DNA of 64,000 nucleotides from Phoronis australis (taxonomy: Eukaryota > Phoronida > Phoronidae), in NCBI GenBank assembly GCA_002633005.1, contig NMRA01000009.1:1571858-1635857 (forward strand), in the 5' to 3' direction. Both the position numbers and the translations under genes were made by a program. Below are positions 42,401 through 56,000 of the stretch, piece after piece. Each line of letters starts with the position of its first letter. The stretch's first letter is position 1. Below the pieces are notes generated by a model, which was given only the letters and a program-made list of their open reading frames with translations, was not told where the DNA came from and did no database searches.

Positions 42401-45400
42401 ATTACCCACCATCAAACATTTATGGCCCAATGAAACAACGACCTGTAAATTTTTATTTTTTTGAAGTACGACCACCAGCCATTTTGAATTTAAATCAAAC
42501 GCAACCACCCATAAATTTTTATTTCAGTTGCCTTCCCCCCCTCCCACACAGATTTTGCTGGAACAGCCCTTAGGCTAGCACCATATTTGCACTTTTGTGT
42601 ATATTTTATGATCTGAGTTCTAATAAAAATTGAACTTGAACTAATGGCACGTGTAGTTTTGTTGCTGTGACATGTTTGGTGTAGGTGTAATCTGGAAAAT
42701 TCTGGGACGGTTTCACAATTAACTGACTTCTAAGTTGTTTTGATAAACAAAATAAAAAGGTAGCAACTGTAACCCGTAAGAAAAAAAAACAAGTAGACAG
42801 GAGTATTAAATTAAAGTAATGAAAACGGGTATGAAACGTATTTAAACCAACGTTTTTTGGCAAGTGGCCCTTTGTCAAGATCAACACATGAACTTTTTAG
42901 TCTTTTTGTTAGATTTAAATTCTACCAAGTTAAAACTGTTCTCCACATTGCAGGCTTTAACTCTGTGCAAATGCCATAGTAAAACAAGTTGGGTGTAATA
43001 AGGACCACCATTGTTAAGAAAGTAGTGCTAGCTATTACCTTTCCACTTCATTAGCTCAGATCTACATCATTACAAAGGGCGAGCTGAATAGGGATGGTAA
43101 AAGTTGTCTGGGGCTTAGGGAATCAGAGTGGTGACCAGTTTAAGTGAGAAATTCTCCACATGATTTTTACAATTTGCTGCATTCCGTCAAAAATATATCC
43201 GAGTACCCCTTGGCATGCACCTGAAGCATCTAGTGTATATGCATTTGCCTTGGAATTCACTTGTGGTATTGGTCAACAGTTATTCTGATATTCCTTTTAA
43301 TTACCCATCCTTGGCGTGAAATTTTTCATTTCATGTCTTTTCGTTCCTTTAAACATCATTTACTTTCGTGAGTCATTTTTGTGTGTTATGCACAAGTCTG
43401 TTTCAAGACTGGATTTTCTAACAAGTTTGTGTTTTTTTTTACTTCAGCACAAGTAAACTGTGTCAAATTCAATGAAGAATCGACAGTCATTCTGTCTGGG
43501 TCACTAGATGGCACTGTACAAGTGTGGGACTGTCAGAGTCGTAGGAATGAACCTGTACAGGTAATACTAGTTGCCATTTATTACCCCAGTGTGCTGTCAC
43601 TTACCCCATATAGCTGATGTCTTTCATCCTAGGTGTTAGGTGGAACCAAAGATCATGTGTCATGCTTACAAATTGCTGATTTCAATTGTACTAATTCAAA
43701 AAATTCACAAAACTTTTTTTTTGAAAATGAAGAGAAGTGTGTTATAGCATTCTAGCCTTGAATCCATGTCTATGTCTTACTCATGGTATGACTGAGCTGC
43801 AATAGTGAAAAATATGAATCCCTGTTTTGCACACCTGGTCTATAACCTTCCCTCTACTGTGTAAGTTAGCGTGGACCTTGTTGTCTCTGGTTCACGGAGT
43901 CACAGTTAACGTGCTGTGGTTTTCTTTGCCTCAGGTTTTAAATGAAGCCAAAGACAGTGTTACCTCCATACAAGTGAGTGATTATGAGATTATGACAGGC
44001 TCTGCAGATGGATGTGTGCGTAGGTATGATCTACGACTGGGTAAACTTCAAGTGGACTGTATTGGCAGTAAGTATGTACAAGCTGGTGTCTGTGTTAGTG
44101 TTGTAGTGACTGAATGATTCTAAACTTTTGTTTCTTAGAATTAAGTCATATTACATATAATACCAATACTAGATGTGAGTGCTTAATTTTAGACCTTAAA
44201 ATGGTCAGCAATATTGTGGTTTGCTGTAAGCATTCCTATATGACCGGGTCTATGTAGATGAGACACACTTTAAACTCAAAGTGTTATTGCTTCTCTAAGA
44301 AACATTTTCATGATATAAATAACACCATTACAATCTATGAACATTGCAAAAATAACTGGATGCCTTTTCATGATGTCATCTTCTTCAGGAGCCTTTTGTT
44401 CTCAAAAGTTTTCTTGAGGATATTGGGAAAAGTTAGCTGTTACTCTAATCTAAAATCAATGTACAGTTGAATCATGTTGCAACAAACCACGTAGGCCTTT
44501 ACAAAACCACTTCTTGGAACTGCATTTTCTTGTTTTCTTCACAACCGATTCATTGTCGTTTATGACAGTGGTTCTGTTGTTAAGTCACTAGTTGAACGTT
44601 AGATGTTTTAAAGACGGAATAAAACTTTCAATTGGCAATAGATAAAACAGATCTGTGCTTTTTTCGCAGCTTCAAAAATGAGTCTGCTGCTGACCAGAAC
44701 CAAATATGCCTTTTTGTCTTACTAGCAACTGTTTAAAGATGTTTATGTGTTGTGTTTCCACGTAGTCTCTATTATTTTAGAATATGGTGTTTTATTGGTC
44801 TTGCATTTGCCAGTGTCTTATTTATGACAGATGTTGTTACTTGTGTCAACTTCACACGAGATGGTCAGTGCCTTCTTATTGGATCTCAGGACAGCACGCT
44901 CAGGTTGTTGGATAAAGAGAATGGAGAACTGCTCAATGAGTAAGTTATATGTAGGCTTGCACGCACACATGTACACACGTGTATACACACAAAACGTATC
45001 AAGAGTGGTGTAGATGAAGTAATATCTCACGAGACATTATTATAGGGAATAATGTCTCGTGGGATATTATTTCATCTACGCCAATTAAGGTACGTTTTGT
45101 ATTTATCCCATACGCTTCGAGTAAGTTTCTTTCATTTTTTCTGCAGATTTTTTAAATACATCGCTCTGACTGTTCACGTGGCAGATCACATCCTATATGT
45201 ATGTACTTGCACATTAGGTTTGCAAGTTTTCTCTTGTAATTGTAATGATTTATTACTTGAAAAGAGATAACAAAGATGAAATCAATGATAACTGTGCATT
45301 GAACTTGTAACATTTCCTGAAAATAGTAAATAACAGCAATTTGATATTTTAGTTAGCGAGGGATCGGCGCCTGAGTTGCAGACGATATAATAATTTAAAA

Positions 45401-46990
45401 CTGAGACAGAAGTGTCATATAATTAACAGTTCTGTTCCAGATGTTATGGTTGGAACCTGATTGCATATTAAGTGTCAGTAACACTGCTGCAATTTTATTA
45501 CTTTAAACTATTTTCGGAAAGTTTGATGATCGAACCGGCTAATGATGTCAAGTCGACATTGACCTACCTTTTGAACTTTCCATGTCAGAGGTCACTGTTG
45601 AAGTAGTGCAGGAGGTGAATATGGAAAACATTATTACATGGCCGTATAGCACTCGACTGATTCAACGCGTATGGGATAAACATGCATACACACGCACACA
45701 TATACACGCATACATGCTTTGGTCGCATCCACTGGGTCATGTCATTTTTGGATATTTTTTCACCATTAGCAGAAATGATCAGGCATTAGGTCGCTGTTTG
45801 GTACATTCCGCTAGTATTGAAATCTCATAGTTGGCCATTTTTGTTTTCATTTTAGTACTTTTAGTCTGTTGACCATTTTTGTAACCGATTGACAAAGGCT
45901 TAAAATACTTGACAAAAATGCATTTGGATAGGAGATTTGATGTTGGCATTACCACAGCTGTAAAACTGAATAAGTGAAGTTACAACTGGAACAAAATATT
46001 TTTCCTTTCTGTTGTGCTGTGCATGCATAACTGTATTTATTGACCTGGCAGAACTCTGTGTCAAAGTCTATCAAACTTCAGCATCATTCATGCCAGAATT
46101 AAATGAGATGGGAATTTTGTTTTTAGTAATAATATATCACTTCTGTCTGCATTTTGTTGGAATTGATTAGACGTTATTGTGCGTTATTTTTTGGGCAGAG
46201 TGGGTAAATTGGTTTAATTCCATTTAACGGCTCTGTGCAAAAGTATAAGAGATTTTGACATTTTGTCACAATAAAAAACAAGTGCTTAAACGCTCTTGCA
46301 TTGATTTGAATAATCTACTGTATGTTTGTTTGATTTTCTTATAAAATAATGTAGGTTTCATTGCATTTGGTTCAGTACCCACTCGTTGGTTTGACTTAGT
46401 TTAAAACCCTTGTGCTTTAACCAGAATGAGTGTGATATATGTTTATTTAGATTCAAAGGTCACAGGAACCAGAAGTATAAAATTGACAGTTGTCTGAGCA
46501 GCGACGACACACATGTCCTGAGTGGCTCTGAAGATGGATTTGTATACATTTGGGATCTTGTTGAGGTAAATAATAAATTTAGCTCATTTTTAATGTTTCA
46601 AACAATAACTTGTTTTCAGACACTTCAAATAAGTTGGAAATCAGTTTTTCCCCTTTTGAATAGAGCAATAAGAGAATTTGCATGCAATTTATAATTGGTT
46701 CATAAAATTTAAACGTAATAAAGAAATTGCTGAAAGACTAGACATATGAAGTCAGTATTTTTTCAAGTGGATTCAAGTTGTGTTCAAGGTGTCTAAGTGT
46801 AAATAATTTGACTTGATATTTCACATATAAAGCGTCTTATTCACAGGCCAAGTTGTCAGGAAAATTGCAGCATGCTGGAGACAAAACAGTGCATTCCTTG
46901 TCCTACCATCCAACTGACACCTGTTTATTGTCAGCATGTGAAAATATTATGTATGTATGGAAGACGTCAATGGACCAGACTGTTAGTTGA
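36444..46990 (+). CDS. WDR83: WD repeat-containing protein 83 / MORG1 (8 exons, complete)
   Basis: Exons: 36444-36522, 38967-39070, 40487-40607, 43448-43560, 43935-44067, 44831-44939, 46451-46565, 46847-46990; 918 nt, 305 residues (human 315). All phases agree. It is a seven-bladed WD40 propeller; in mammals it scaffolds ERK signalling, binds PHD3 and associates with spliceosomes. Conserved landmarks: RALRAVRFN and VDGNYCLTCGSDKSVKLW (blade 1), TYSGHGYEVLDA, GLDKHVILWDVATGKMLRKF (blade 2), ESTVILSGSLDGTVQVWDC (blade 3), GSADGCVRRYDLR (blade 4), GQCLLIGSQDSTLRLLDK (blade 5), GHRNQKYKID then SGSEDGFVYIWDLVE (blade 6), HSLSYHPTDTCLLSAC (blade 7). The start ATG at 36444 is the first with the family N-terminus; an upstream in-frame TTG at 36435 is not a start. 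Ends at TGA 46988-46990. Confidence 0.97.
36523..38730. other. WDR83 intron 1, left part
   Basis: No exon seen. 37150-37390 is strikingly GC- and CpG-rich for this window (GGCCGCAGAAGGCC, GGGCGCGCGCGGCAGAAGGCC); it may be an inserted repeat or a regulatory island, and I recognise no family. Confidence 0.4.
38737..38982 (+). repeat. 130-bp tandem duplication spanning the WDR83 exon 2 acceptor
   Basis: Copy 1 (about 38737-38852) and copy 2 (about 38862-38982) share GTTATCGCTGGTG, AACATGTAATGCTTGAATCC and TTTTATTTnTAGTTGATGGG. Each copy contains a 3' splice site and the first ~16 bases of exon 2. The real acceptor is the second (AG 38965-38966); the first (AG 38835-38836) leads into a frame that stops at 38970. 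Confidence 0.88.
40970..41780. repeat. Dispersed repeat with CCTAC(A/T)AAAGGGT words
   Basis: TTACAAAAGAGT, CCTACTAAAGGGT, CCCTACAAAAGGGTCG and CCTACTAAAGGGTG recur here; matching words occur at 16675 and 16910. Boundaries not defined. Confidence 0.45.
42002..42569. mobile_element. PIF/Harbinger-like MITE with TTA target duplication
   Basis: GGGCTGTTCCAGTAAAATCT at the left pairs with AGATTTTGCTGGAACAGCCC at the right; the inverted repeats extend about 42 bp (with G-run/C-run). TTA flanks both sides (41999-42001 and 42570-42572), the 3-bp TWA duplication typical of Harbinger. The interior has repeated ACCACCC(G/A)TAAATTTTT words in the arms and no transposase. Lies in WDR83 intron 3. Confidence 0.85.
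44988..45101. repeat. Long perfect-looking hairpin in WDR83 intron 6
   Basis: GTAGATGAAGTAATATCTCA.. (45010-45041) pairs with ..GGGATATTATTTCATCTAC (about 45048-45079) with about two mismatches in 32, around a loop of about 5 bases. Weaker pairing extends outward to ACAAAACGTA / TACGTTTTGT. Could be a short foldback MITE or a structured RNA when transcribed. Confidence 0.85.
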
Positions 46991-49900
46991 ATAGTGGAGT
47001 GTCATAGTGAGACTGAACATAAGGCTCAAGTCATGTCATTATGCAGTGCTTTTGACACGAAAGAAGGTGGATGCTATAGGGCAGAACGCGAGACTTGATA
47101 TTTACCACGATACATTTCTGGTTAACCTGTTCGGGGGGCCCACGTCACTAAAAAAATCATGTATTTAGTGTAAGTTTGTGGCTAAACATTGCCCTCTTAA
47201 TATGCTCTGTTCTTAAATGGTCACTGCTCTCTTGTCATACATTAAAACTTTATTTCACCCCGTTGAACTGGCTAAATTCGAAAATCAAACTAGGCCTTTA
47301 ACTCTCACAAAATCGACCTCGTTACATTCCTAACCATGGTAGATTCTCTTTCTGCAAATCCCAAAAAAAATGAACCATTTTCTTGAATCACTAATGGTTT
47401 TGATATTCTTGTCAGTAACAGAAATAAAGTCCATCAGTAAGGAATACGAGACCAATTTTATTAGAGTAAAAGGCTCGATTCAATTTTTGTTTTTAGCCAG
47501 TTAAACGGGAAATGTAGATTTAAACTTTCACCTTGTCATAAACGACTTTTGTCCTACCTGTGCAAATTCTTAGAGAGGCCTTTCCTTATGACTCACAAAT
47601 TTAAACGCAAAATACAAGCCAGATACAACCTCACAGATTATGTCACAAAACCTATCCATACCATGACAGAGGACAATTGATGTCTCCAAACAGGTCATTT
47701 AGGGCATCAGCAAGTAAAAACGGATACCAGAAAACCATTAATTCGGACAGAGTTAACAGCATTTCTAAAATCTATTGGTCTATTTATATAAAGCTCTAAC
47801 CTATTTACATTGTGAAAACATTTCAGTCAGTCATTTCTCATCTTCACTCATGGTGTAAACAGACCAGTAGATTTTTGAAATGATGTCACTACATCAGCAC
47901 CTCAAAGTGGCTGTCGATCCTTCTAAAACTTTCCTGCTTCACATTAGTTGCAGGTTAACTCCCAACTCTTTTTGACAGTAGAAGCCACTGCTACCGTGGC
48001 AAGGAATATTTTGAGGCCAATTGTTGAAGTTAATCTACCTCTTTCATTTTTAAGCCGCAAGTAGAAGGGAAATGCCTCTTTAACCCAATTCGTGTTGTTT
48101 ATGGCAGATGAATAACGACATTTAGTGTCATCTATTGTATTCATTTAACAAACATACTGTTGCAATAAAATGTAAAGCCCCAGTAATGTCATTTTTTGTA
48201 TTTGTCTAAAGTATACTACTGAAATAAAATGCAAAAAACAGTCATAGAATGTATACTTATATTCCAAATATAATATCAGTTCTCAAGAATAAACCAACTT
48301 TTTGTAAATAAGATATCACAGCATGCTAGAAAACTATCACAGTTGCACTAGTTTCGTCAAATACATTAAAAACAACAATTAAAAATCTACATAGAACATC
48401 ATAAACTACATTAAACAATTACTGTTCAATGAGGCTTATATGATGCAGCAATTTAATTTCAAATTCTGGCAGTGGATTAACAACATGTCTGCCTTAACTT
48501 TTCAATAAAACTACAACGAAAGTACATGAAAAAAGTAATCTGACAAAACATTTCCCTGCCGTGATGGCTAACTACGACAAAAGCACAAATGATTGGTGTA
48601 AAACTATTATGGTGGAAAAACTACGGAATGGCTTGCTAACTTTACTATTAATTCACCTTCATTCTCAGCCATCAGGGGAGGTGACTTTGACTATGAATTC
48701 GGCTTCTATCCAGCCACCATGACTGGGAATTCCAGGTAATTTTGTCTGTACTTTTGGCTTGTACTATGTAGGAAACGTTCATGACAATAAAGTGATATCT
48801 TTTGACTGACATTCCACCTACATGTATGATTCAAACTCAGTCTGGTAAAAATAAAGGAACATTATCTCGAATAAATAGTAGCAAAAATATTAAAAAAATC
48901 TGTTGAAGACCACAATTCTTATCACAGTTAACACTGGCACATTGGAACAATTCAGTGGTAAGACTTGTAAAATACTCAGAGCTAAGTGCATTTGTCAAAC
49001 TTTACAAAAACTGCAACTAGTCGTGTCATGTCCAAACACAAAAACATTAACATTGCCTCCAGATCCATAGTTTGCACTCCATCACCATGGCAACCCGATG
49101 AGATCCAAACCTAATGTGGCTGGAGTAATTACGAAATGGGTTTCCATCAGGTAATTAAAATATCGTTTCACTGTATCATGTTAATCAATGTTTAACTTGC
49201 AACTGAATTGTGTAATTCTATTGGATAGCCCTGCTGAAATATATTTTTACTAGAGCTCGTCATTATATACTCAAAAAAATAAAATGTCATAAGATACTCT
49301 AGGGTATTTATGGTGTGGCCACCAAATTTGATGTCTTGTAACAGAATTTGCAGAATCAGGCCACTACATTAAGATCCAGCAGCCAATGATCTCTCGTAAC
49401 AAAGTTTGCAGAATCAGGCCACTGAATTCAGATCCAAGTCAATGATCTCTCGTAATAGAATTTGCAGAATCATGCAGGCCACTGAATTCAGATCCAGCAG
49501 TCAATGTTTCACGGTTAAGCAACATGATTTGATCTCCACCTGCAGTGCAATGCCACAGAAGATAGGAGTCCAGCTATAGAACTGTTGAGACACTGAATCA
49601 TTCCCCTGTCCTGAAAATCTACCAAATTTTAACATCACACATTCCCGACAGCTGAACGTTCAAATCTTGTGTCCAAGTAATTAAGTCAATTGTTGTAGCA
49701 CCTGCAACAGACAAGTTAGAGAATGGAATTCAGATACATGGGTGACCTCATTATTGAACTTACACATCATCTTGCACAGTGCGAACAGCATTGTTCAACA
49801 ATAACAACATGATTTGGTTTAGCAACAAAGCATCACTATCAAGTAGAAAACCTCTTCAAAATTGAGGACACTTCCTGTGGAAATTACAAAATTATGAAGC

Positions 49901-50066
49901 CTCGTCTCTTAATGTAATACAAACAAATTGACCTGCCATCTATTGGTAGAGTATGGAACTTTCTGTATATATTTCAACTAGCTTGTAGGCTAAGATTCAA
50001 TCAAATTAGATCAAGAAATTAGAGACAAGTACACTGCTATTGACAAAAACAAGTCTATTAAAAAGC
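46991..50066. other. Convergent spacer between WDR83 and the calpain gene
   Basis: Contains a probable WDR83 poly(A) signal (AATAAA near 47421) and the tandem repeat at 49333-49506. 47440-47510 resembles 9180-9240. 48690-48720 (TTCGGCTTCTATCCAGCC) resembles 6845-6862. No exon recognised. Confidence 0.4.
49333..49506. repeat. ~58-bp tandem repeat, three units
   Basis: Units share CTCTCGTAACA(A/G)A(G/A)TTTG, CAGAATCA, GGCCACTGAATTCAGATCC and CAATGAT, with small indels. Confidence 0.88.
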
Positions 50067-53000
50067 TCACTGTATGTCGAGATCATCCACTGATTTGATG
50101 ATGAGCACAAAAGCATTCTCGGCGTCAACTTCAGATGTTGTTGGTATGGCAACATAACGACCAGGAGTCAACAGGTAATGAGACGTAGTACACGGAGACT
50201 TCATGATGTACAGATCTTTACTGCCTTTACTGGTTGTACTAGGACAACTATCCCAGTGCTCATTTAAGTACTGCTGGCTTAGGGGAAGAGATACGCCATC
50301 TTCATACTGAAAATAATGATTTTATCATAATATCAAACATGGTAACTCCATGCCAATTTCGGACAAAAATAATTGCAAAATTTGGTAATTTTTCATTTTT
50401 GAAAGGCTTGTAATAACGTTGTGAATGCTCACAATTTCCCAAACTTGTTGTCTGGTGGTAGCTGTGGTATACATCTTTGAAGCATTTATTTGGTGTAACA
50501 GTTACTTGTCATTAATGAAAAACATTGACCCCCAAACTGTGCTTCACATTGCACCAGTCATTCAATATCCAGAGCCAAGTTTTCTCCTGAGGCCAAAAGA
50601 TGTGCTTTGAGTTACGCATTTTCTGTCTGGATAATGGTGTTGTGCCTACACACACTAAACATCTGGGGTGTCGAGTTTCTCCATAAAGCAGTTTACAAGC
50701 AGAATGTATTGTGCTGGTTCCCTAACTTTCACTCTTAAAATTAATGTACCAGTAACTCCTCTCACAGTTGGACAATTTTTCGTTCGAAGTTGCTGAAATG
50801 TATTTCCTTCAGACAAAGGCAAAAACAACTTTGTCGCATCTGTGAAAGCACTAATTTAAAACTTAGCAATGAAAAGCCATAATCCCGTTGGACATCTGAG
50901 GAATCGGGCTCAAAATCTGAAGTGCCAAGGCTGATGTAACTGTAGTGAGCAAAACTCGGGTCACTCGTCTCAGGAGAAAACTTAATTGGCACTGTCCTTG
51001 TATGAGTTTTTAAACTGTGACATTACTTTCTATGCTCACTTGACAGTCAAAGGTTCCACTTAGTAAATAAGCAAGCTAAGCAATATAACTGGGCTTGATG
51101 ACAATAAAACATGTCTAACGTCCTCCAGAAATTTATTGGAGCACCCAAGATGGATTTACTTCATAAAGACAGAAACAAGGATAAGAACAAGACAAAAACT
51201 GCTAGCTTCAAACTGGAATACATCACCCAGACATCGTAAAACAATGACATTTCAGGAACACAACGCCAATCTCTTCCACAAAAATTACAAACTAAAAGTT
51301 GTAAACACCTAATTTAGGCAAGGTCTGAAGAAAGGACAAGTTAGAAATTAATGACACCAAAACAACAGACAAGAGCAACACGGAGCATTGAAATGCACCC
51401 ACAAATGCATCGTAAATGGTGTGCTTTTGGGGTTGCTTATTTGTGTCATAAAAATGGCCACTAGATGGTGCATAAATATACAATCCGTCTGAAAACGGGA
51501 ACATGTCATTGCTTCTTTAATAGAAAGCTAAACACCAAATTTCATAGAAATCTGTCATGGAACTTCAGAGAAACAACGGAAAACAGAATGAAATGAAATT
51601 GCCACTAGGGGGCACAGTGTTAATTGGATCCGCCTGAAAGTCGTCATAGTCTGTTGTTAGCTTCATATAAATAAACTTACAAAATATAATAAAGATCCTG
51701 CAGTGGGTTTAGGAGGCAGCTATGGGCACAAAACAAAACAAAACAAAACAAAAATACCATTAGGAAGCACCAGAGTAGTCAAAGTCGTCATCATCAACCG
51801 TCCTCTTCACAATGAGAACATATATGCCAATTTTCGAAACCATCCTTAGAATGGTCTGGTTTATAGAGAGGTAGACGCCAAAAACAGACTCAAAAAGAGC
51901 AAAAATGGCCACTAGGTGGTGCAAAGTACTTTGATTGCACCCGAAAATGGGAGGATAGCGTCATCTCGCCAATAGATGCCCGTATTCAAAATTTTATGAA
52001 AATCTGTTGAGGACCTTTGAAGATAAAGAGGTAAACGTAAAACTAAAATTGCCAATGGGGCATACGAGTAGTCAGATGAGATCCATCCCAAAATCATCAT
52101 CGGCTGTTGTCAACATCATATAAACACACTTCTAAAATTTAGTACAGATCCTGCATATGGTTTAGGAGATACAGCCATGGGCGCAAAAAAAGAAACTGCC
52201 ACTAGGAAGTGCCACAGTAGTCAAAGTCATCGGAAAATAATCGTCAGCAATCCACTTCATAGTAAAAACATATGCCATTTTTCACAATTAAAGCGGTTTG
52301 GTTGATATAGGGGTGGACTCCAAAAAACAGACTCAAAAACAGTAAAAATGGCCACTAGAAGGCTCAAAGTAGGTTGAATCCATCTGAAAATGAAAAGATA
52401 GCATCACCTCACTAACAGAAGCATGTATGCCAAATTTTATGAAATTACGTTGAGAACCTTTGAAGATACAGAGGTAAATGTAAAAAAATAAAATTGCCAC
52501 TAGGTGGCACACAAGTTGTCTGGTCTGTTCGAAAGTCGTCGTTGTCCATTGTCAACATCATATAAATGCACTTACTAAATTTAGTAAAGATGTTACAAAC
52601 GGTTTTATAGGAGATATAGCCATAAGCGCAAAACAACAAAACTGCCACTAGGAGGTGCCACAGTAGTCAAAGTCGTTGGAAGATCGTGGTCCACCGTCCT
52701 CTTCATAGTAAGAACACACATGCCAATTTTCACAATCATACTTAGAGCGGTTTGGTTGGTAGAGGGGTGGACGTCGAGAACAGTAAAAATGGCCACTAGG
52801 TGGCGCAAACTATGTCGAATCCATCCAAAAACGGCAGGATATTGTCATCTTACTAATAGATGCCTATATACCAAATTTTAAGAAAATACGTTGAGGACCT
52901 TTGAAGATACAAAGGTATAAACGTAAAAAACTAAAATTGCCACTAGGGGGCACACCGGTAGTTGGATTTGTCCGAAAGTTCACTCACTTTTGGAGATTGA

Positions 53001-56000
53001 GCAGCGGACGCCGGATGGACGCTGCTTGGACCAACGGAGATGACGGCATAAAAATGTGACCAATGAGTGCAAACATGTTAAGAACTGACGAAATTGTCAG
53101 GGTCTACTTGGTTGGCAATAATCAACATATGTCAAGTATTTAATTGAATGCTACACCACCATTCATTAACATTCAGTGAATAATTAAATTCTCCTAACTT
53201 TCATAACTTTCACAACAACTAATTAATGATTTATATTCAATGAAACACATTATATTCTTACATATCGAACTCTGGACCAAGAGTTCTTGTGGACATGCAG
53301 ATAGAATTGTCAGACAATGGATGATACAAAGGAAGAATTCTTGTAACCACACACTCTGCAATGCACCTATGGGCACACTTTAGATCTTAGTACCCAAAAC
53401 AATGTCCATGATGGTTTACATGTACTAACCATGCTGGATGTAGAAAATGCATTCATCAATGAGACAAATTGAGAAAGTTTTATTGTGCTTTAGGGTCAGG
53501 TTGAACAGCAATGCTAAGGTCACCTGATGTAATTGTGGGGAAAACATTTTTTTCAGTTATAGTTCTAATGTTTATAGAAATTTCTGTATCCACTCATTTC
53601 TAAAATGCACATTGAGTGCACTTGTTAGCTTGAGCTTGCCCTTATCTTTGCCACATTTCAATGAATGACCCCAGAGCACTATAATGGAAATTAGGGTTAG
53701 TGCAAGCATTCGTAACTTACTAAATATAGTCGAGCACCTGTGGTGAGGAGATTTTTGATATCCGCTTGAACAACTGACATTGTTAATGGCTGAGTCTTTC
53801 CTGCAAACAGTACATTTCAAATTTAGACAGTGTAGTTCAGAAACCTGGTCAACTCAATGCAGAAATGTTAAGTCCAGTGCAGTGTGTTCTCTTGAACATT
53901 TTGCCTATTTAGAAGGCAAGTTTCGTGAATTTAGCATATTTTACTTACCTTGTTAGTCATTGTTTATAAACACATTGGAATTAAAAACTAACTTTTGAAA
54001 CCAGAAAAAAAGACAGTCACACAACGCAAACACTATACGTCTCATTAGCCTAATCATGGTGAAAAATAATTTCATCACCCCTTGGTGGCATCATTGCTAA
54101 AGTTAAATAGAAACTGTTAGGTACAAGACTGAGGATCAACAGGCGTCTGGGCCATTGAGCACATGCAGTTATCAGCAGAATGGAAAAGTGAAGAAAGGTT
54201 CCTTGAACCGCTGTGTACTAGAGGGGTTTCCTCAATAAGGGATTCCAATGTTGCTGTTTTTAACTGGATCATAAAGGGTACACCTGGTGGTGAAACGACA
54301 TACACTGACATCAGAATAGGTACGTTGTTATCTGCTCCAAAAGGAATCCTGTTCAACTAATCTCATGTTTGAATGGAGCATATGAATATTCATAGTATCA
54401 TGATACAGTTGCTTGTTATAAATGCCTTGACTCAAAACAAAAAGTGAGGTCATGAGGTTAGACAGCAGCTCTACCTGGAGGTATAGTGATGAGGTATTGT
54501 GGGTTGGTGTGGAATGTTGGGAAACTGCACCATCCACCAGCAGAGACACCTTTAATCCATTGGCCAGATAATATCTGTTCACAACCTAAGAACAAAAGAG
54601 CAGAGAATCAAAAGCTGTCAGGCAATTATAACTTAAAAGTTTTCTCTAACTCAGTGGTTCCCAATACTGACCAGTATGTGAATGTAATGTGTAGCCATTG
54701 ATATGGAATGTAGATGCAAGAAATATAGCTATATCAAGTATGTAAAACACTTTGCACCACTGGTACATGCATTATTAAGCTGCTACTAACCGTTATATCA
54801 ACAAAGAAACTAATTTCTGATATAGACCACTGAGCATCTGCACGGTAAGTGGAAGGTCCTGGGTTCAAGTACCGTTCACTAGGTCACGTGATGTGGCCAA
54901 CAGGTGGCGTGCAGACCAGACTTAAAAAGTTTGTGATCTATATTTCCACCCTGGTTCAAGATTTACATATGAACATATATATGATGTACGTATGTGCGTA
55001 TGTATAGATGTATGTATGTATATAAAATAGTTGTCCTTTCATGGTAATGTCTTGTAAGCACTGAAATGTGTATAAGATGACTAACATTTTAAGTATAAAT
55101 ACCTAAATTCCTAGATTATTATCTCTTGTTATTCCATGTGAAGTTGGCAATACCAATACCTGTGTTGTATTCTGTGCCTTGGTACTTGAAACTGTTAATT
55201 CCTTTGTCCTTGAACAACAGCGAAGATTCCTTTTCAAAAATGCTGTAATTGTAATAAATATTTCTGAACAATTTTGTTTACATAAACATTTATTGAGTTA
55301 CAATCATGAGGTTGCTAAGCATCTAAAATTGTAGATTACTTTGAATGAAATTCAATGTGAATGCAATTATATCAATTTAAAAATGTTCAAATTTAAATCG
55401 AGTTCATGGGAACCAAAGAGTAGAAATGAGGTGTCTTGATTCAAAGGTTTTGAAAGATTTTTTTGTACTGTTGCCAAAACCTGTTGTCTGAAATTTCTAT
55501 TAAAAAGATCAGTTGGACCCAATTCCATTTCCAGCGTTGAGTAGATAGCATACAGGTATCAAAAGTTGTAGTGATCAGAATGCTGTCTATAATGTCTATT
55601 TTCGAATCTTAACAAAATTTTGAAAAAGAAACACTGTTTTCGACGGAAGGTTCTGTACTACCTTCTGGACAAGTCTATGTATTTTGCCAAATATCTAAAA
55701 ACTTCTTACCAATTTTCCATTAATTAGGTCACGTGACCATGTATTTTCAGAAAAAATTAGCAAAAAATGTACAGTCATAGCAAAATAACAGCATAAATAA
55801 TATCACCAAATTCTGGTTGATGTGATACCTCAAAACTGCTGTTACAGTTTTCTGGATTATCATTTCGATTTCACTTTATGCAACTTTCAAGTTTTTTCAC
55901 TAAAATGAAAATAGTTCTATATTTTGTAAGTCCCTCATGCATAGGTGAATGTTTTAAAGCAATTCCTAAAAGCGTTTTGCAGAACCGTGCATAAAGTATG

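Noticed and set aside
51380-52965. CRISPR array
   Set aside because: Eukaryotic context, ~148-bp modules that are similar over their whole length rather than short repeats with unique spacers, no cas genes.
54117-54283. Longer reading of the calpain exon at 54331
   Set aside because: Stays open to a TAA, but ending at the GT at 54283 joins in phase to the conserved exon 53800-53721, so this part is taken as intron; an alternative short isoform remains possible.
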